From Trochalopteron elliotii (lineage: Eukaryota; Chordata; Aves; Passeriformes; Leiothrichidae): a stretch of DNA of 64,000 nucleotides. How positions within the stretch are numbered: position 1 is the stretch's first letter; each line of letters begins with the position of its first letter. The position numbers were made by a program, and so were the translations under genes. The stretch lies in NCBI GenBank assembly GCA_024734555.1, contig JANPWX010000038.1, forward strand, positions 1,987,771 through 2,051,770. The letters are read 5' to 3'. The notes beneath the pieces are model-generated. The model was not told the DNA's origin. It did no database searches and saw only the letters and a program-made list of their open reading frames with translations. Below, piece by piece: positions 25,872-39,080 of the stretch.

Positions 25872-26767
25872 AAGAATGCATATTGGAAAAAAATGCAAAA
25901 TGGGGAAAAAAAATGTAAAAATGTCTGGGTCTTTTCAAGCACAATCAGAGGAAGATAGGAATGGTAAGAAGTTATTTTCATGAAGTAGTGTTAAGTACCA
26001 AATTTCTCAGTCTGCATTAATTTGTTTTGGTTCAGGGCACTGGCTGCATTCACAGTTACCGAATGTTGGTTGCATAGCCTGGTTTATGTCTTGAGATAAT
26101 TTAAAGTGGAAGTTTCTTGCTTAGAAGTATTAATGTAAAACTATTTTGTACATATCTAAAAAAATAACTTTTTCATTCTGGTTATTCATATAGGGCATTA
26201 GAAATTTGCAATGGATTGGTGATAAAACAATATACAGGCTAATCAAATCATGTCAATTCTTCACCTTTACTGGAGGCAAAGAACACCTTTGGGATCTTGA
26301 TGTCAGATATAAAGAAGAAAGCTGGAATTGTCAACGTGAATCTGTTAAACCTGCAGTAAATTTGTATTTTGAAGCAGACTTACTGTAAACAGAAAAATAC
26401 TTCAAGCTAATGAAGGAAATTCAGAGAAAAAATGCAGATAGGGATGTCAAAGCGGAGGGAGAGGAATACCGAATAACATGACTTGCTAAGTTCCATTTAT
26501 TGGGTGGACCACATGAGGGCTGCTGGGGGAAAGGTGATCATCTTCTCAAACTCATGCTCACACATGCATACACAGCATCATCTGAGCCATCAAATGAACC
26601 ATATCATGGTTTGTTCTCCTTTGAGATAGTAAAGTAGAGGTGAGGGAGGCAGAATGCTGTTCTGAACACAGGGCAATGGTTCAGCCCAGCAGCATGGTCA
26701 TGGTCCCACCTTGAGCATTCCGTGTTTAGGCTGTGACAAATAGCCCTGTGGCAATGTTTTGATCTCT
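25872..26767. other. Non-coding spacer between SINE and LTR
   Basis: No gene recognised. A 60-codon open frame at 26206-26388 has no supporting feature. The last 130 bases before the LTR (about 26640-26767) are less AT-rich and could be part of another repeat, but I cannot assign one. Confidence 0.5.
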
Positions 26768-26773
26768 GCCAGG

Positions 26774-27474
26774 TGTCGAAGTCCAGGGCATCCCTTTGGA
26801 TGACCTGGGACCCAAGGAAGAGAGTTTGAACCCTGGACAGGGGGGTGTGAAGCCGGTCCAGGAGGGTTGGAGACCTTGGCACACAGCCTGGAAAGACACC
26901 GAGTTTGATTTTAGTCCATGGGAAAAGCTTCCAACACTAAGAGAGGAATTACAAACCTCGAGGGTGTGAAAATAGTACCTTAGCACAGCAAGGGGTGAAA
27001 AATTTTGTATTTTTAGGATTCTTAGCATAGAGGGAAATGGGGGACAAGATGGAGGGTTTAGGGTGTTGCCCTGGGTTCTTTTCCTTCTTCCTGGTCCTCC
27101 ATCTTCTGAGGTGGAGATGACCCAAAGTAGTTTGAGGGGATTGGGTTAAGGTAGAAGTGACCTTTCTAGTATAGGCACTAGACATTGGCACAAAATAGTA
27201 AAAAATGGACATGTAGTTATCTGTATAACAGTAGAGCAACGCCCCATCGGGGGGCAGTCGCCTCGTGTCCCAGCCGCTGTCCGGACCTCGGCTGGGTGCA
27301 GAGAGAATTCTGAGATATCACATAATAAACAACACGAGAAACCTAAAAACAAGGCCTTGAAGACTCCACTTTTTTCACAGGATGCGGCTCAGGGCTTTTA
27401 GAGGGCCAATGACTCTTAACAGCGGGAATCTTGGGTGAGAAACCAAACCCGAGAGCCAGGAGTGGGACACTACA
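26774..27474 (+). mobile_element. Solo LTR, 701 bp, probably ERVK type
   Basis: The element starts TGTCGAAG and ends ACTACA, giving the TG...CA ends of a retroviral LTR, and it is bounded by a near-perfect 6-bp duplication. An AATAAA polyadenylation signal at 27324-27329 sets the plus orientation. A TATA-like TGTATAAC lies at 27222-27229, and the R/U5 part is CpG-rich compared with its surroundings (about 27240-27300). The overall sequence resembles LTRs I associate with passerine endogenous retroviruses. No gag, pol or env remnant adjoins it, and the duplication directly brackets the LTR, so it is a solo LTR left by recombination between the two LTRs of a provirus. Minus-strand open frames of 68-100 codons here are antisense shadows. 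Confidence 0.8.
27324..27329 (+). promoter_or_regulatory. LTR polyadenylation signal AATAAA
   Basis: A canonical AATAAA, about 145 bases before the LTR end and about 100 bases after a TATA-like TGTATAAC. This order (TATA, then poly-A signal, then U5) supports the plus orientation. Confidence 0.7.
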
Positions 27475-27716
27475 GCCAGACCTGTCAATCAGCTCCATCC
27501 TTAATGAAATCACAACTTGCATTTTCAGGTATTATAAATGTTGCAGTTTTTGATTTCTAGCTTGTGTTGAGGCTCATTGCATTGAATTTGTGATTGTAAA
27601 CTAAAAGCAAGCAAACTATTTCAAAGGACATACCCCTATAATCTCTATAAATGGTATATAAAATATAAGTCTTTTGATGTGGGAGGTAAAACAACAAGCA
27701 GAACTGGTGAAAATAT

Positions 27717-28540
27717 CACAGAATAATAGAATGGACAAGGCTGGAGGGGACCACTGGAGGACACTTGGTCCAAGCTCACTGCTCAAATAGTGTCCCATGT
27801 TAGTTTGGATTGTGTTCTGATGTCTCTTGAATATCTCAAGGGAAGGAGACTCCAGAGGCTCTCAGGGCAGCCAGTTCTAGTGCTCAGTCATCTGCACAGT
27901 AAAGAAATTCTTCCTCATATCCAGGTGGAGTTTCCTGTGCGTGTTTTTGCCCATTGCCTCTTGTCCTATTGCTTGGCACCACCGAGAAGAGCCCGTCCTC
28001 TTAACACCCTCTCTTCAGATACTTACAGATGTTTTTGAGGTGCCCTCTCAATAGTCCCTTCTCAAGACTAAACAGGTCCAGGTCCCTCAGCTGTTCCTCA
28101 TAAGAAAGATGTTCCAGTCCCTAAATCTGACTGTGACCTTCTGGGATCTGCCATTCAACCAGTTCTCAATCCACCTCACTGTTCACTCATCCAGTGCAGA
28201 CTTTCTGGGTTTTTCTGTGAGGGCATTGTGAGCACATTGTGTTGGAAGCCTTGTTAAGATAGATGAGATCCACTGCCCTCCTCTCATCCATCCAGGTAAT
28301 TTTTTTTCATTGTAAAAGGCAATCAGATTGATCAAGCATGATTTACCTTTAGAGGATCCATGCTGGCTACTCCTGATTACCTTCTTGTCATCTGTGTGCT
28401 TACATATGGTCTCCAGAATGAGGTGCTCTGTCACCTTTCTAAGGACTGAGGTGAGACTAGCTGGCCAATACTGCCCTGGGCCCTCTTTTTTGCCATTTTG
28501 AAGACTGGGGTGACATTTGCTTTCTTCTAGACCTCAGGCA
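27717..28540 (-). mobile_element. CR1 LINE, internally deleted, minus strand
   Basis: On the minus strand the element runs from a reverse transcriptase region (28540 down to about 28138) straight into the 3' part of CR1 (about 28120 down to 27717). It ends in an ATTCTATTATTCTGTG-like terminus. In a normal CR1, the rest of the reverse transcriptase and the C-terminal part of ORF2 lie between these two parts, so roughly a kilobase is missing (my estimate from the usual layout). The 3' part carries the classic segments GAACAGCTGAGGGACCTG and TTTGAGCAGTGAGC-type sequence. It is a dead copy with stops and frameshifts. Two adjacent independent insertions could give the same picture. Confidence 0.85.
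28141..28540 (-). pseudogene. CR1 reverse transcriptase fragment
   Basis: Translation of the minus strand gives KKANVTPVF near the start, then DKKVIRSSQHG and KGKSCLINLIAFY, then, after a frame disturbance, TVRWIENWLNGRSQ (28141-28182). These are the N-terminal finger and palm segments of the CR1-clade reverse transcriptase. The reading frame is broken by an early stop near 28530, by at least one frameshift near 28470 and another near 28260-28310, and by a TGA at 28183-28185 where the family has tryptophan. The catalytic YxDD box is not present because it lies in the deleted part. No activity is possible. Confidence 0.85.
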
Positions 28541-29388
28541 AATTAGAAGTCATTACTCAAGTCAGTGAGTCCAGACATAGGAGGAAAAATGGAAACGTTT
28601 ATGAGACAACGAGGCACCCTTTATAGGAACAATACTCATGTTTGTTACAAATTTTTTGTGTTATATATTGGGAGGGGTTATGTCAGTTTATGCTGTCTCA
28701 AACCAAAGCACCAAGTAAAAGTGTAAAAATTCATGTTCAGTAATGACTCTAGTGCTACCTTAAAGTAGGAAATGCTTTTGAGGAGAATGCTGGATATATA
28801 TCTCACTGAGGTTGGAAAGTAAATCTTGTAAAAGTAACACACTACCTACTACTAATAAAGCCCTCAAAAATCAGCAACAATGACTAAAAGGGAAATACTT
28901 GCTATTGACTTACACTAAATAATCTAAAGAGTTTGGAAATAAACTCATCTTTGAGTCTTTCAAAACTTAAATTCAGGTTCATGCCATAATTTTTATTATT
29001 ATTGAGTGATTTAGGCTTTCTGTTTGTAAATAGAACTAAGGGCAGAATTTAAGTTTGGGAGAAAATCATAGGTAACTGTCTTATTTTATGCTACATCTAT
29101 CTGCTTTCTAATTTCTGCTATTTAGAATAATAGCAATATGGATCTCTAATCTCTGACAATCAACAGTAAAAGAGAGTAACAACAGGAGAACCACAGAGTA
29201 TTTTTTTACTGTATGTGTACACATTTTCCTGCTAGAAGTATCTAAGGTATTTATGATTAAAATTAGATGATAAAATAGTTTCCTGACATAGGTCCTGAAA
29301 TTATTTTGAGTTGATAATTTAAAAATTTCTTCTGAAAGCTTCCCATAGACTTTGATTCTAGCTCTGTTACTGGAGACTGTTCACACCA

Positions 29389-29456
29389 TGTACAAATTTT
29401 AAGTGCTGATGTGAATTCTACATATTAAAATGTACATTTTAAGTGCTGATGTGAAT
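29389..29456 (+). repeat. Two-copy direct repeat, period about 42
   Basis: TGTACAAATTTTAAGTGCTGATGTGAAT (29389-29416, 28 bases; core TTTTAAGTGCTGATGTGAAT) recurs at 29431-29456 with a 2-base deletion near its start. The two copies are separated by 14 bases. This is a local tandem duplication with no further meaning visible. Confidence 0.8.
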
Positions 29457-32400
29457 AGGACTTGAAGTCTTATTGGTATTTTCTACATGGAGAACATTTG
29501 TAACAAAATCATAGGAACCTTTTCTGTAACTGAAATAGCATGCAGAATTTGAAGGAAAATTATGCTCCAAAAAGAGTGAAATTTAACCATTTCTTTGAAA
29601 GAAAATTAATTATCACATATGTTTCAAATTCTATAAAATACTTAGCTTCAAAGAGAATATTGAGTTCCTCCAGGTTAAATATTATCATTAGTATCATTAG
29701 ATACTAAAATTCAGTGTAACTATCTCAATACTTCAGAAAAAAAATTCATATTCTAAATGAACAATATAAAATTATTTAAACCTGATGGAGAATACAAAAG
29801 TTAAATAAACAGCAAAGTCTTTGTATTTAAAGGAAAGGCTTAGAATTTTATTCACTCTGTAGCATTTAGAGCATATTTTTCATTCTTTCCCTACTTGCAA
29901 AAACATATCTAGATTTTGAACGTCTTTCTGATAAATGGGGTTTGTATGAAAATTTTATACGTATCATCATAAATTTAAACTAAAATAATTTAACAGACTA
30001 TTCAGATGTATTGATTCCTGTAATCATGGCTGAAATGACATTACAAAATATATGTTGTTTTCCTTTTTCTTTTTTTTTTTGTTAAAATTGTTCTTACAGA
30101 TTCAGTTTGGACTTCCCTTTTTTATTTTATAACCAGTATTAAATACCATTTCAAGAATATTTTTTCACACATTTGCTTGATACTCACCCCCTACAGATAG
30201 GGGGCTGATTTTGTAAAAGTGGCTTTTAAATTAGGTCGTCATCACAGAAAAAACTCTTCCACCTGAAGGGTGTTTAGGCTTGTCATAGCATGATTTCAGC
30301 CACTAGTTCTTACATTTTTCAGTATGATACCAATTGACAGTGTTTGTTACCTGTGTCTTTGCCTTTCAGCCTTGATAATATCCTGTTGCAACAGTGGACT
30401 TTTTTATTTTTTGTCTTTCAAAAAATAGAGATTCTCTGAAATGTAAACTCTTCTTACTTCCATATCTTACTGTATCTCATTGTTGCAGTTCTTGATAAGT
30501 TTTTTTGCTCTTTTTTTCACTGCACATATTAACTTCATTTTTCAGAATAAAAGTATTGAACCATTTAGGAAACCACCAAGACAACAAGCTGTTTCTGCTA
30601 TGTTGCTACTATGTTTTTATTCTTATGTGAAAAATTACTGATAGAAATACAAGCACCAATTTAGCACTGTACATGGCCATATTCTTAAAAATAAACTTTT
30701 CTGAAGAAAATGATTTCTGGCATTAAAGTGCAACATTATAAACTGCCATCACTTCCATCTGTGTGGCAAAGTTGGGGTTTTTTTGGCATGGTTCAATTCT
30801 AAATTCTGAAGATCCCCATTTACTTTCACAGGCATGACAGATACAAGGGATATAAGTTTTGTTTTCAACAGTATGCCCTTTTCCTCCTGCCCTCATTCCT
30901 AACATGATTTCCACCACTGATTATCACAATAATGCAATTGTATACAGATAGTCAAGCATAAGATTGATATTATCTCATCTCGTATATGTGTTTCTGCATA
31001 CATAAAATCAAATTCTTAATGAGATAGAAACTGTATTTGAAAAGATTTGAAATACCAAATTATTGACTTACTAACTTTTTGCCAAACGTTAAAAGTTTAT
31101 TTGTTTATTTGTTTGGTTTCCTTTCATTTTGTGCCAACCAGTTGTCAATGTCCTGATGGTACTTAATTGCCCTGATCAGCTTCAGTCAGGACCCTCACCC
31201 ATTCCCTGTGCCCATCATGCTGGTGGCTCCGTTTAAGTTCAGACCTGACCTTAGTTCCACCATACACAAAGGTAGATAGAGTAATTTTCTGCTGTCTTGA
31301 TCCTTGGATGGATTTGAGTAAGTTCTTTGCCTGATAAACACTTGAAAAAGCACTAAAGGTACTTGGGGGGGCAGGGGCTAATTTTGTAAGATGTGAAAGA
31401 GGGTAATTTATATCAAGGTTTTTGTAGTGAAGAAAGAACTTTATTGCTTTTATTAATCTTTTAGCTTGAGAGCTTGAAATTTATTTTCTTCTACTCTGAT
31501 TCCACTGTCTTGTCCTGAAGCCTTTATGTTTGAAGTTGTTAAATGGAAACATTTTTCTCTGGTGATTGTTTCTGAGAACTTTCCTAACTTTGCTTTTCTC
31601 ATCTTCTATAATGTTGCTAGACTTAGTTAATAGTATAATAACTACTAGCTAATCGGTCATTTGAAATTCAATGGGAGTTTATAACTGGATTTTTAGCTGT
31701 AGCCAAGTGATACAGCTGGAAGAAAGAAAACTTTTATGGCTCCATATTAAGTTATATGGCTTTTGAAGAGTAGGATTCTTGGAAGCAATAGGGAGTGAAT
31801 GTTCTTGGTAAATCCTGAATCTGAGTAAAATTGTCTTAACTGTAAAGGGTTCACTTTAAAAACATAAGTGAATTACAGCCCTGAGTGGGACATATGGATG
31901 TGTGTGGCAGCATGTGGGCAGTGACAGAAATCAGGTTTTCTGTTGGACTACCACAAATCTGTTTTGAGTAGTGCAATGCATGGGAAATGAACCAACCATA
32001 CTCTTACCTGTACTCTGTCTTCCCCTCTTTTCAAAGACTCTTTCTAAGGAGCCGCGTGGGCTCAGCAGGGAGTGAATTTTCCTGTTCAGTTCTTTAGTCT
32101 GGTGACTAATGTATCATATTGTTGTGACTTGCATGTGGCTTACATGGGCCTACTTAGTCCTCCCACTATCTGTAAATTGTATTTAAAGGCTGATAGGTAA
32201 TAGTATGCTCTTAACTAGAGTGTAACAGTGGTGATGTATAATATTGTACACACAGTACTCCAAGTAATAGATCATGTTTTTACTTTCTTAAATGTCCACA
32301 CATTATAACTATATTGTATGAGTTTGTATTCCATGTGTTCAGCCAGCAGTTTTCACCCCCAGATGGCCATTGCTCATAAGGTTGTCTAATTGCCAGTAAT

Positions 32401-34550
32401 GAATGACAATGAATGACACATTTATTCCAGTCAGATGTTTGTATCAGATGAGTCTCACATAATATTTGTTTCTGTTTTAAGGGTGTTTAATGTATGAGTA
32501 CAGGTAAATGGAAAAGAGAATGGAAGAACTGATGTAAGGAGTAATTTCACTGGCTGGTTTAGTTGTCTAACATATGCAACCTGGTCTCTGTGGCCAACCC
32601 TGGTTCTTCATCAACAGGAAGGGCTTTTCCTGTTGTGTGCTCATGTCAATTGCAGATAATTGCAGCATCCTTACTGCCATTGATGACAGGTGCTCTGTGG
32701 CACTGTGAGGAGCCCATGTGTTTTGTAATTCCCAGTCTGGCTGGGACTAACATGAATACTCTTTGCATTTGGTGTCAAGCCTAATGAGATCAGCCACCTC
32801 TTTCCCTTGATGATCCTGCTCACTTACTGCCAAGCTGCCTCATTAAGCTGTTCATTGGCAACTTCTCCTTTGTCCCAGAAATCTCCCTCATCTCTCCGGC
32901 TATCTAGCTGGTGCTAGATTTTGGATGTCCAAGGAAGCCAATTGAACCTTGGGAATTAATGATACTAGTGAAAAGAAGCTATTCTAAATAGGGTGAAAAT
33001 CAGAGTTTGTGATGACTGGAGTATACAAATTATATTTCTGAAGAAAGATGAGGTACATGTCTGAAAACCTACTTGGGCCAGACAGAGACCCTTTAAACAT
33101 GCAGAAATTGTCTTTGCTCACCTTAGCTGGAAAGGTCATATATCTTAGTTTAGCAGTATTTAACCCAGTTATTTTTTTCAATAGGTAATAGTTGTACTCA
33201 GTATAACAGTATTGGGCAATATTATATTATTCAGGGAAAGAAAGTTTCAGATACAGTCTGTTTTAGAGTGATTCTGTTGAGTGGATGAAGAACTGTCTAG
33301 AAAGCCTTTTTAGTTGTGCTTGGTGGAGTAACAAGTGTTTCCTTTGAATGAAAGCTTGAAGGCAGTGTGATGTGAATATAAATATGAGAGGAAGTAATAC
33401 GGTGCCATTCTGCTTACAAGGTCTCATTTACAACTGTGGTTGCTACAAACATGAAATAGGCCATGACCCTTTGGTTTGCTTTGTTGGCATTACAATCAAG
33501 CAACTGAATAACTTATTATAAGACTTCAATTTAAACAAAGCAAACCCACCTAAACTCAGGTCAGCAACTCAACATAAAGCAGCTCAAAAGCAGGTGTTCA
33601 GCACACCCTCTGTTTTCATTAACCAGAGGAGCAAAGGCTGTGCCAAGGTATCAGTGTAGACTTGTTGCAGTTTCATAGCTCACTTCCATGGAATACTGCA
33701 GGAACTTTGTGAACACTAGGTATGTCAAATATTTGTGTAAGCCATGTTTATAAAGATTTTTTCCTTTCACAATCACATGTGCATCAACTATCTCACCAAA
33801 TGCCACAACAGAACCCAGAGCTGCCAACTTATATTTGCAATAATTGTGCAGCACCACAGCTAACCTCCAATACTGGGAGACCTGAGGAGGAGCTGTTAAA
33901 TTCTGTAGACATATCAATTACACTGAATTTCATTCCATTACAGAACTGTAGTATTGCTTTAAAAAAGGTTGACTGAATTGGCTCTAGTAATATAAGTGTC
34001 TTGGTATGTTGTTAAAACCAAATTAAAATCTTGAAGCTAAGGGCCTGGATGACATTATGACAGTTTAGATGAAACTAACCATTGATTTTCAGGCACTTAA
34101 AGAATGCAACTGCAATTAGTTTGTACATGAAACCTTGCCTTGTGCCTCAAGACAGGTGCAGTACTAAAAATGTAGACATCCTCATTTTGGGGCACTGCAT
34201 GTGCCATGATCTTCTGTATTGAACACAGTCAATCACTTGCATCAGCAGCATTTCCAGTTTTAAGACATTTAAGGAAAGCAAGTTTGGTTGTGGAATAACC
34301 AAAGCAAGCATGGGAGTGTTAGGTTTAGAAGGAAGTTTTGGGCAAAGTGTGTAGTTTGCCAAGCCTGAGAATGGACACAGGTAAAAGCATGACTTCTTTT
34401 GCCTTGGTTCTTTTAGATTGCAGACTATGTGTACCAAGTATTTTTCATTTTCACACCTAAATTCCTCAGATGGTAGACTACACCCAAAGCATGCCTTTTT
34501 CTATCATCTCTTCAGAAGGAGTTGTTTATGCTTACTAAAATGAAAGCTTT

Positions 34551-34645
34551 GACAAACAAACAAGAAAACAAAACAAGCAAAAAAACAAAAGAACTCAAAA
34601 AAGTAAAAAACAAAGGAACTCAAAAAAGTAAGAAAAATAAAAAGG
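34551..34645 (+). repeat. A-rich tract with internal 25-base period
   Basis: About 95 bases dominated by A with C and G single interruptions (AAAC, AAAAG units). GAACTCAAAAAAGTAA occurs at 34591-34606 and again at 34616-34631. Minus-strand open frames across it are rich in F and are artefacts of composition. Confidence 0.8.
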
Positions 34646-37600
34646 TATTTATAGATGGCAAACTGGATTTGTGCATCATAGTTCCTCAGGCTGCACTGTA
34701 AGATGGCCTTTTCAGGGCCTACACTCCTGCACCACATTTAACTGTGGTTTGGTTTTGATTGTTTCTTCTGTTTTGTAAAATCAAGTCACTTCCTTAGTGG
34801 GAAAGCAAATGTGCCTTTACAATTGTCTGCTCTTATCCTTGCTAAAGCTCTTAGGCAGGAGATATTATATTTTATAAAAAAACATAAGGTCCTCTATGCT
34901 AGTTCTTGTTTTTGCTAAGTTTTAGTTAGTGGTGTCTCCAAGATCTGAATAGGAGTGAGCATCCTGACAATGTTACTGTTCTACTAAAGTCTGATTTTTC
35001 AGGCTCTCAGCTCAACTAGCCTGCCTTCTCACAAACTCTCAGAAACAAAATCTTGTGACATCGTGGGAGGAACTGGAATACTTGCTGCTGAAAATGTCAC
35101 TATATGCCCTAACGTGTTTAAACACCAAGTCTTACTTTTCCTGTAGTAGCAACTTCCATGAGGTGCCATCTTTGTAACTCTAGGCTGACTCAACAGTTGT
35201 AGCTGTCAAAGGATAGAGACTGTGAATACAAATTCAAGGAAGTCCTGGTGTATAATCTAATTATATTATCCCTGTAGTCAAGCTGAGGTTTGTTTAGAAC
35301 AAGCAGCTGGTTGCATTGTATCTGTACATCTTGAGCAAGGAGGAATGGTCAACAATACTCTATATTCTCCCTTGCTAAAGTGTATCCTTATGTATTATAT
35401 GAAATAAAGCTTTGCTTTGCATTGAGCAATTTCAACTACACTATATTTCTTTCCATGAAACACTTGCATAAGAGCATGCAACAATGGAAAACAGTAAATA
35501 TTTATCCTCAGTAATGAAGTTTCACTGCCATAGTATTTCTGTTGTGACCCAAAGTATTGCTTTATTTAGCATTCTATGTACAAATTACTTTAATTCTTGA
35601 ACTACAACGTTTTGTCATCTTGAAGTAATCTTGACTCCTTCCAGCTCTGATGAATGAAAAACCTGTTCACAGAGCATCACAGAGCAGGCTGCATATGCAG
35701 CAACCTCAAACAATCAAACAAAGTTTACATGTCTGTGTCAGAACTTTTCAAACTCTTTTGTTAAAAGGAAGAAAACTGAGGCAGTGATGTGAAAGCGCAC
35801 CAGGACCAGATCTATTTTTTATCTTTTGATTTTTACATTGGTGTGGTTCAATAGAGTGGGCTGAAAGAACCTCAGTGACTGACATTTGTTATACAATAGA
35901 ATGGGATAAATGTATGCCTACAGCTACAATGCCTGTCACCTGCCATGTTTGGGTTGGGTTTCCTGACCTGGCAAGAATGTTACTGAGGACTGCAATGACA
36001 GTGATACCCCACTGTGCTAGCATGAACCTGGACAGTAACACAGATTGCCTACCATGTGAAAGCAATTTCCATCTGGTTTACGGTTCAAAATACTGTTTAA
36101 AGATACTGCAGCTTCCTGTTTTATCCAATACATAACATTTCCTAATGTCTGCTTAGGGAAAAAATATTAGGGTTTGTAATGATGAAGCCTTTCTTAGTGG
36201 CAAGAGATTCTCACTAACGTCTGGAGGACTGGACTTGAATTCAGGAAAGAGCTTTACTCGATTATCATTCCCAAAACCACCAGAAGAAAGAAGGGAAAAG
36301 TATATTGTCTTTTACACAGTAAAATTGCTTGGAATAAAGCAGGTTTTTCTTGTTGAAGAACACCAATGAATTTGGGACTTGCACTACATATGTTTCATCT
36401 AGAAATTTGCTGTCTTGTACATAGTGCAATCCTGTAGAGATGGGAAAAACCCCAATGTTTTTCCCTTATCAACAGAGCTGAAACACTTTATAATCTTACC
36501 AATAGTGAGTGAGTCCTCTGGAGAGTGCAGTCATAATTTTAATTAATTTAAAACTAAGTTACTTGATCTTTAAGATAAATTCTACTGATTCTCTAACACT
36601 TTGAAAATTCAGTCATTTATCAAGAATTGGGTGAAGTTGAGATGATATCCATCATTAATTAAATAACCTCCACCATCTTTTTATTTCAGAGTCCAAATTC
36701 TCTCATTATGATTTTTTTTTAGAACTTTATAGCCAATCTAACATAACATGCTTTTGATTGTGAACAGTTTCTAAATGAGAGAATTATTATTGCAATTCTT
36801 GTTCAGAAGACTCAATGCTGTATGCTTTTGTTCCCTGTTGTTTTCAATTTTCTTTATATTCCATTCTCAGCTGGCTAGTTCACTGCTTAATATTATTATT
36901 CCAGATATGTTCTCTGCCTCCTTGAAATTATTTGAAAACTTAAAATCCATGTTGAAATTCAGTTTAGCTTAATAAGTTAGTCTGATAACTGGCTGCTCAT
37001 GAGCAGATCTGACCCTCTTGCCTTGGGGGTGGTGACAGCTGTCAGAGGTGCAAGCCAAGGGCTCATTCCCACTTCATCTATCTGTTTTTAATTTAATAGA
37101 AGTCTGCTAGAGAATCAGTTCAAATCACTGCTGCAACACAGTCATCCTCCCAAAACAGAAGGATTCTATCACTTGTGTAGCCCAACAATCCCATGAGACT
37201 GTGAACTGTTAACACAGCACTCTGGGAGTAAAAGTCTTTTCTTCTATACTTGTCTGAAGCAGATCAGGTGGATGGAAGGATCTGATTATTCCTTCTTACA
37301 TTATGTTTAATCAAGAAAAGTTTTTTTAAGCACTAGAGAGCTTGAACTGGGGAAAAGGTATCTCATTTAGTTTTCAACCGTTACTTACAATGTTTATTCT
37401 ACTTTGGATTGGTTAGGCTTCTTCATTAGACACTTTGCCTTTTGTCTGAGTTAAAAGCGTACTTTTTTGACCGATAAAATCAGTGTTCTTCCTATTCTGA
37501 AAATGCCTTCCACTTTCATTGGTGTCTTTTGCAGTAGGAACAGAAGGACTAAACAATCATACTGAATGTTGGTGTCTCTCATTCTAAATAGGGAGGTAGA

Positions 37601-38980
37601 GAGAACTTTAGCAGCAGTGCTACCAAATTATGAAACAGCAAAACTCTCTGTCTGTCTGACTATGCCAACTGTTCTGCAATCATGTTCAGAAGCATTTTGG
37701 AAGACTTTTGCATGTTCTTGGCTTATCTGGTAAGAGAAGCTGTCTTTCTGTTTATATATTAAGATTAGCTGTGTTCATTCCCTAGTGCAATGCACCGTGA
37801 GGCGTGAGCTTTAAAAAAGTACTGCTTGGGTACCAAAAGATGTCTGGTTGCAACAGCACGGAAATTTATGTCCTGATTTACTTTTCCCTTTGGCCAGTGC
37901 TTCCTAATGAAAGTCTTATAAATAATGTCAAACAAGCATTTAATTTCTCTTAGGGAGAAATCACTCTGAGTAGAGCAGCACTTGTGTAATAGAGCGCTGG
38001 AAAGCATTTGTCTTATAAATAAAATCCAAATGAACGTGTGCACATTCATTAGCTGAGATATGTAAAACACAATATGGCAATGCATCAGAATACAAGCAAG
38101 AATGGAAAACTATTAGATATTTCTTTTTCTTTTTTTTTCAGTAGGATTAACTGCACAAACAAAAGCTGTATTGTTTGTAGCTTCTGTTTTGCAACCAGGT
38201 CTATTGATGAAGAACCCTATAGATGAAGGAATCTTAAAGATCTTAAATATCTATTAATCCTCTGAGATAGTTTTTCACTTTCATTTGGGTCTTGTAGAAT
38301 GGCAAAAAAAGACAAAGATGAACTAATTTTTTCTCCTGACACAAAACTCTAATTGTAAAATTGAAACAACATACTGAATACATATACATGCCTATAAATG
38401 TTGCAGAAATTCCAGAAATTTTATGAGCTGAGCAAAACTCAGTTATTATGAAATTAATAAGCACTTAAAATGAAACAACAGAATGAATTATTTCATGGTC
38501 TCCGTTTAACAGAACTATCAGACAAATTAGACTCGCTGTTTTTGGTTATTCCTCAATCATAATTATTCCTTAATTGTATTTATTATTATTCCTTAGTAAT
38601 AATTAACTTTAGCCTAACATCAGGCATTTAATGTGAATTTTCTGTCCACTTTTCATGGGGTACATTTCTGAAGAAAAAAAAAGTTTATGCAATTTTGCTT
38701 AAAATAGTTTCCATGGCTGGTTACTTTATGATGAGCTTTCTAGTGAAAATCCTTAATTTAAGAGTGTTTTTCTTCCAATGTGCTTTTTATAATCAGTAAT
38801 TCTTATCATTTGTTTTCACAAATATTGCCATATTGAGGAGAATTTTCTCTTTAAAAGACTTGGCAAACTTCTCTTAGAATCTACTGCCTTCCAAATAGTG
38901 CTTAAAAATATTCAATGAAGAAATTGAAGTAAAAGGAGCATATGGAAAACTTTCTGGTTTTTGCTGATGGCTCTTCTGTG

Positions 38981-39031
38981 GGTTTTTTTTTTTTTTTGTT
39001 TGTTTGTTTGTTTTGTTTTGGGTTTTTTTTT
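38981..39031 (+). repeat. Poly-T / (TTTG)n microsatellite
   Basis: A T run of 15 is followed by four GTTT-type units and a second T run. It is similar in make-up to the tracts at 10306 and 59539 on the same strand. Confidence 0.85.
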
Positions 39032-39039
39032 GCATTGGG

Positions 39040-39080
39040 AATGTGAGTCTGTATGGTAAAAATGTAAGTCTGTATAGTAA
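39040..39080 (+). repeat. 21-base tandem duplication
   Basis: AATGTGAGTCTGTATGGTAAA (39040-39060) is followed by AATGTAAGTCTGTATAGTAA (39061-39080). The copies differ by two G/A changes, so the duplication is not brand new. Confidence 0.8.

Larger units (their letters stand above)
26768..27480 (+). repeat. Target-site duplication flanking a solo LTR
   Basis: GCCAGG at 26768-26773 and GCCAGA at 27475-27480 flank a TG...CA element. Five of six bases agree, the mismatch being a G/A transition. A 6-bp duplication is the size made by ERVK (class II) integrases. The coordinates span both copies and the LTR between them. Confidence 0.65.
28541..38980. other. Long AT-rich non-coding block
   Basis: More than 10 kb without a recognised gene or dated mobile element. 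Small items are listed separately (direct repeat at 29389-29456, A-rich tract at 34551-34645). Patches of higher GC at about 31140-31260 and 32560-32960 could be old unrecognised repeats or conserved non-coding sequence; by eye I cannot decide. Open frames up to 106 codons show no domains. Confidence 0.55.
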
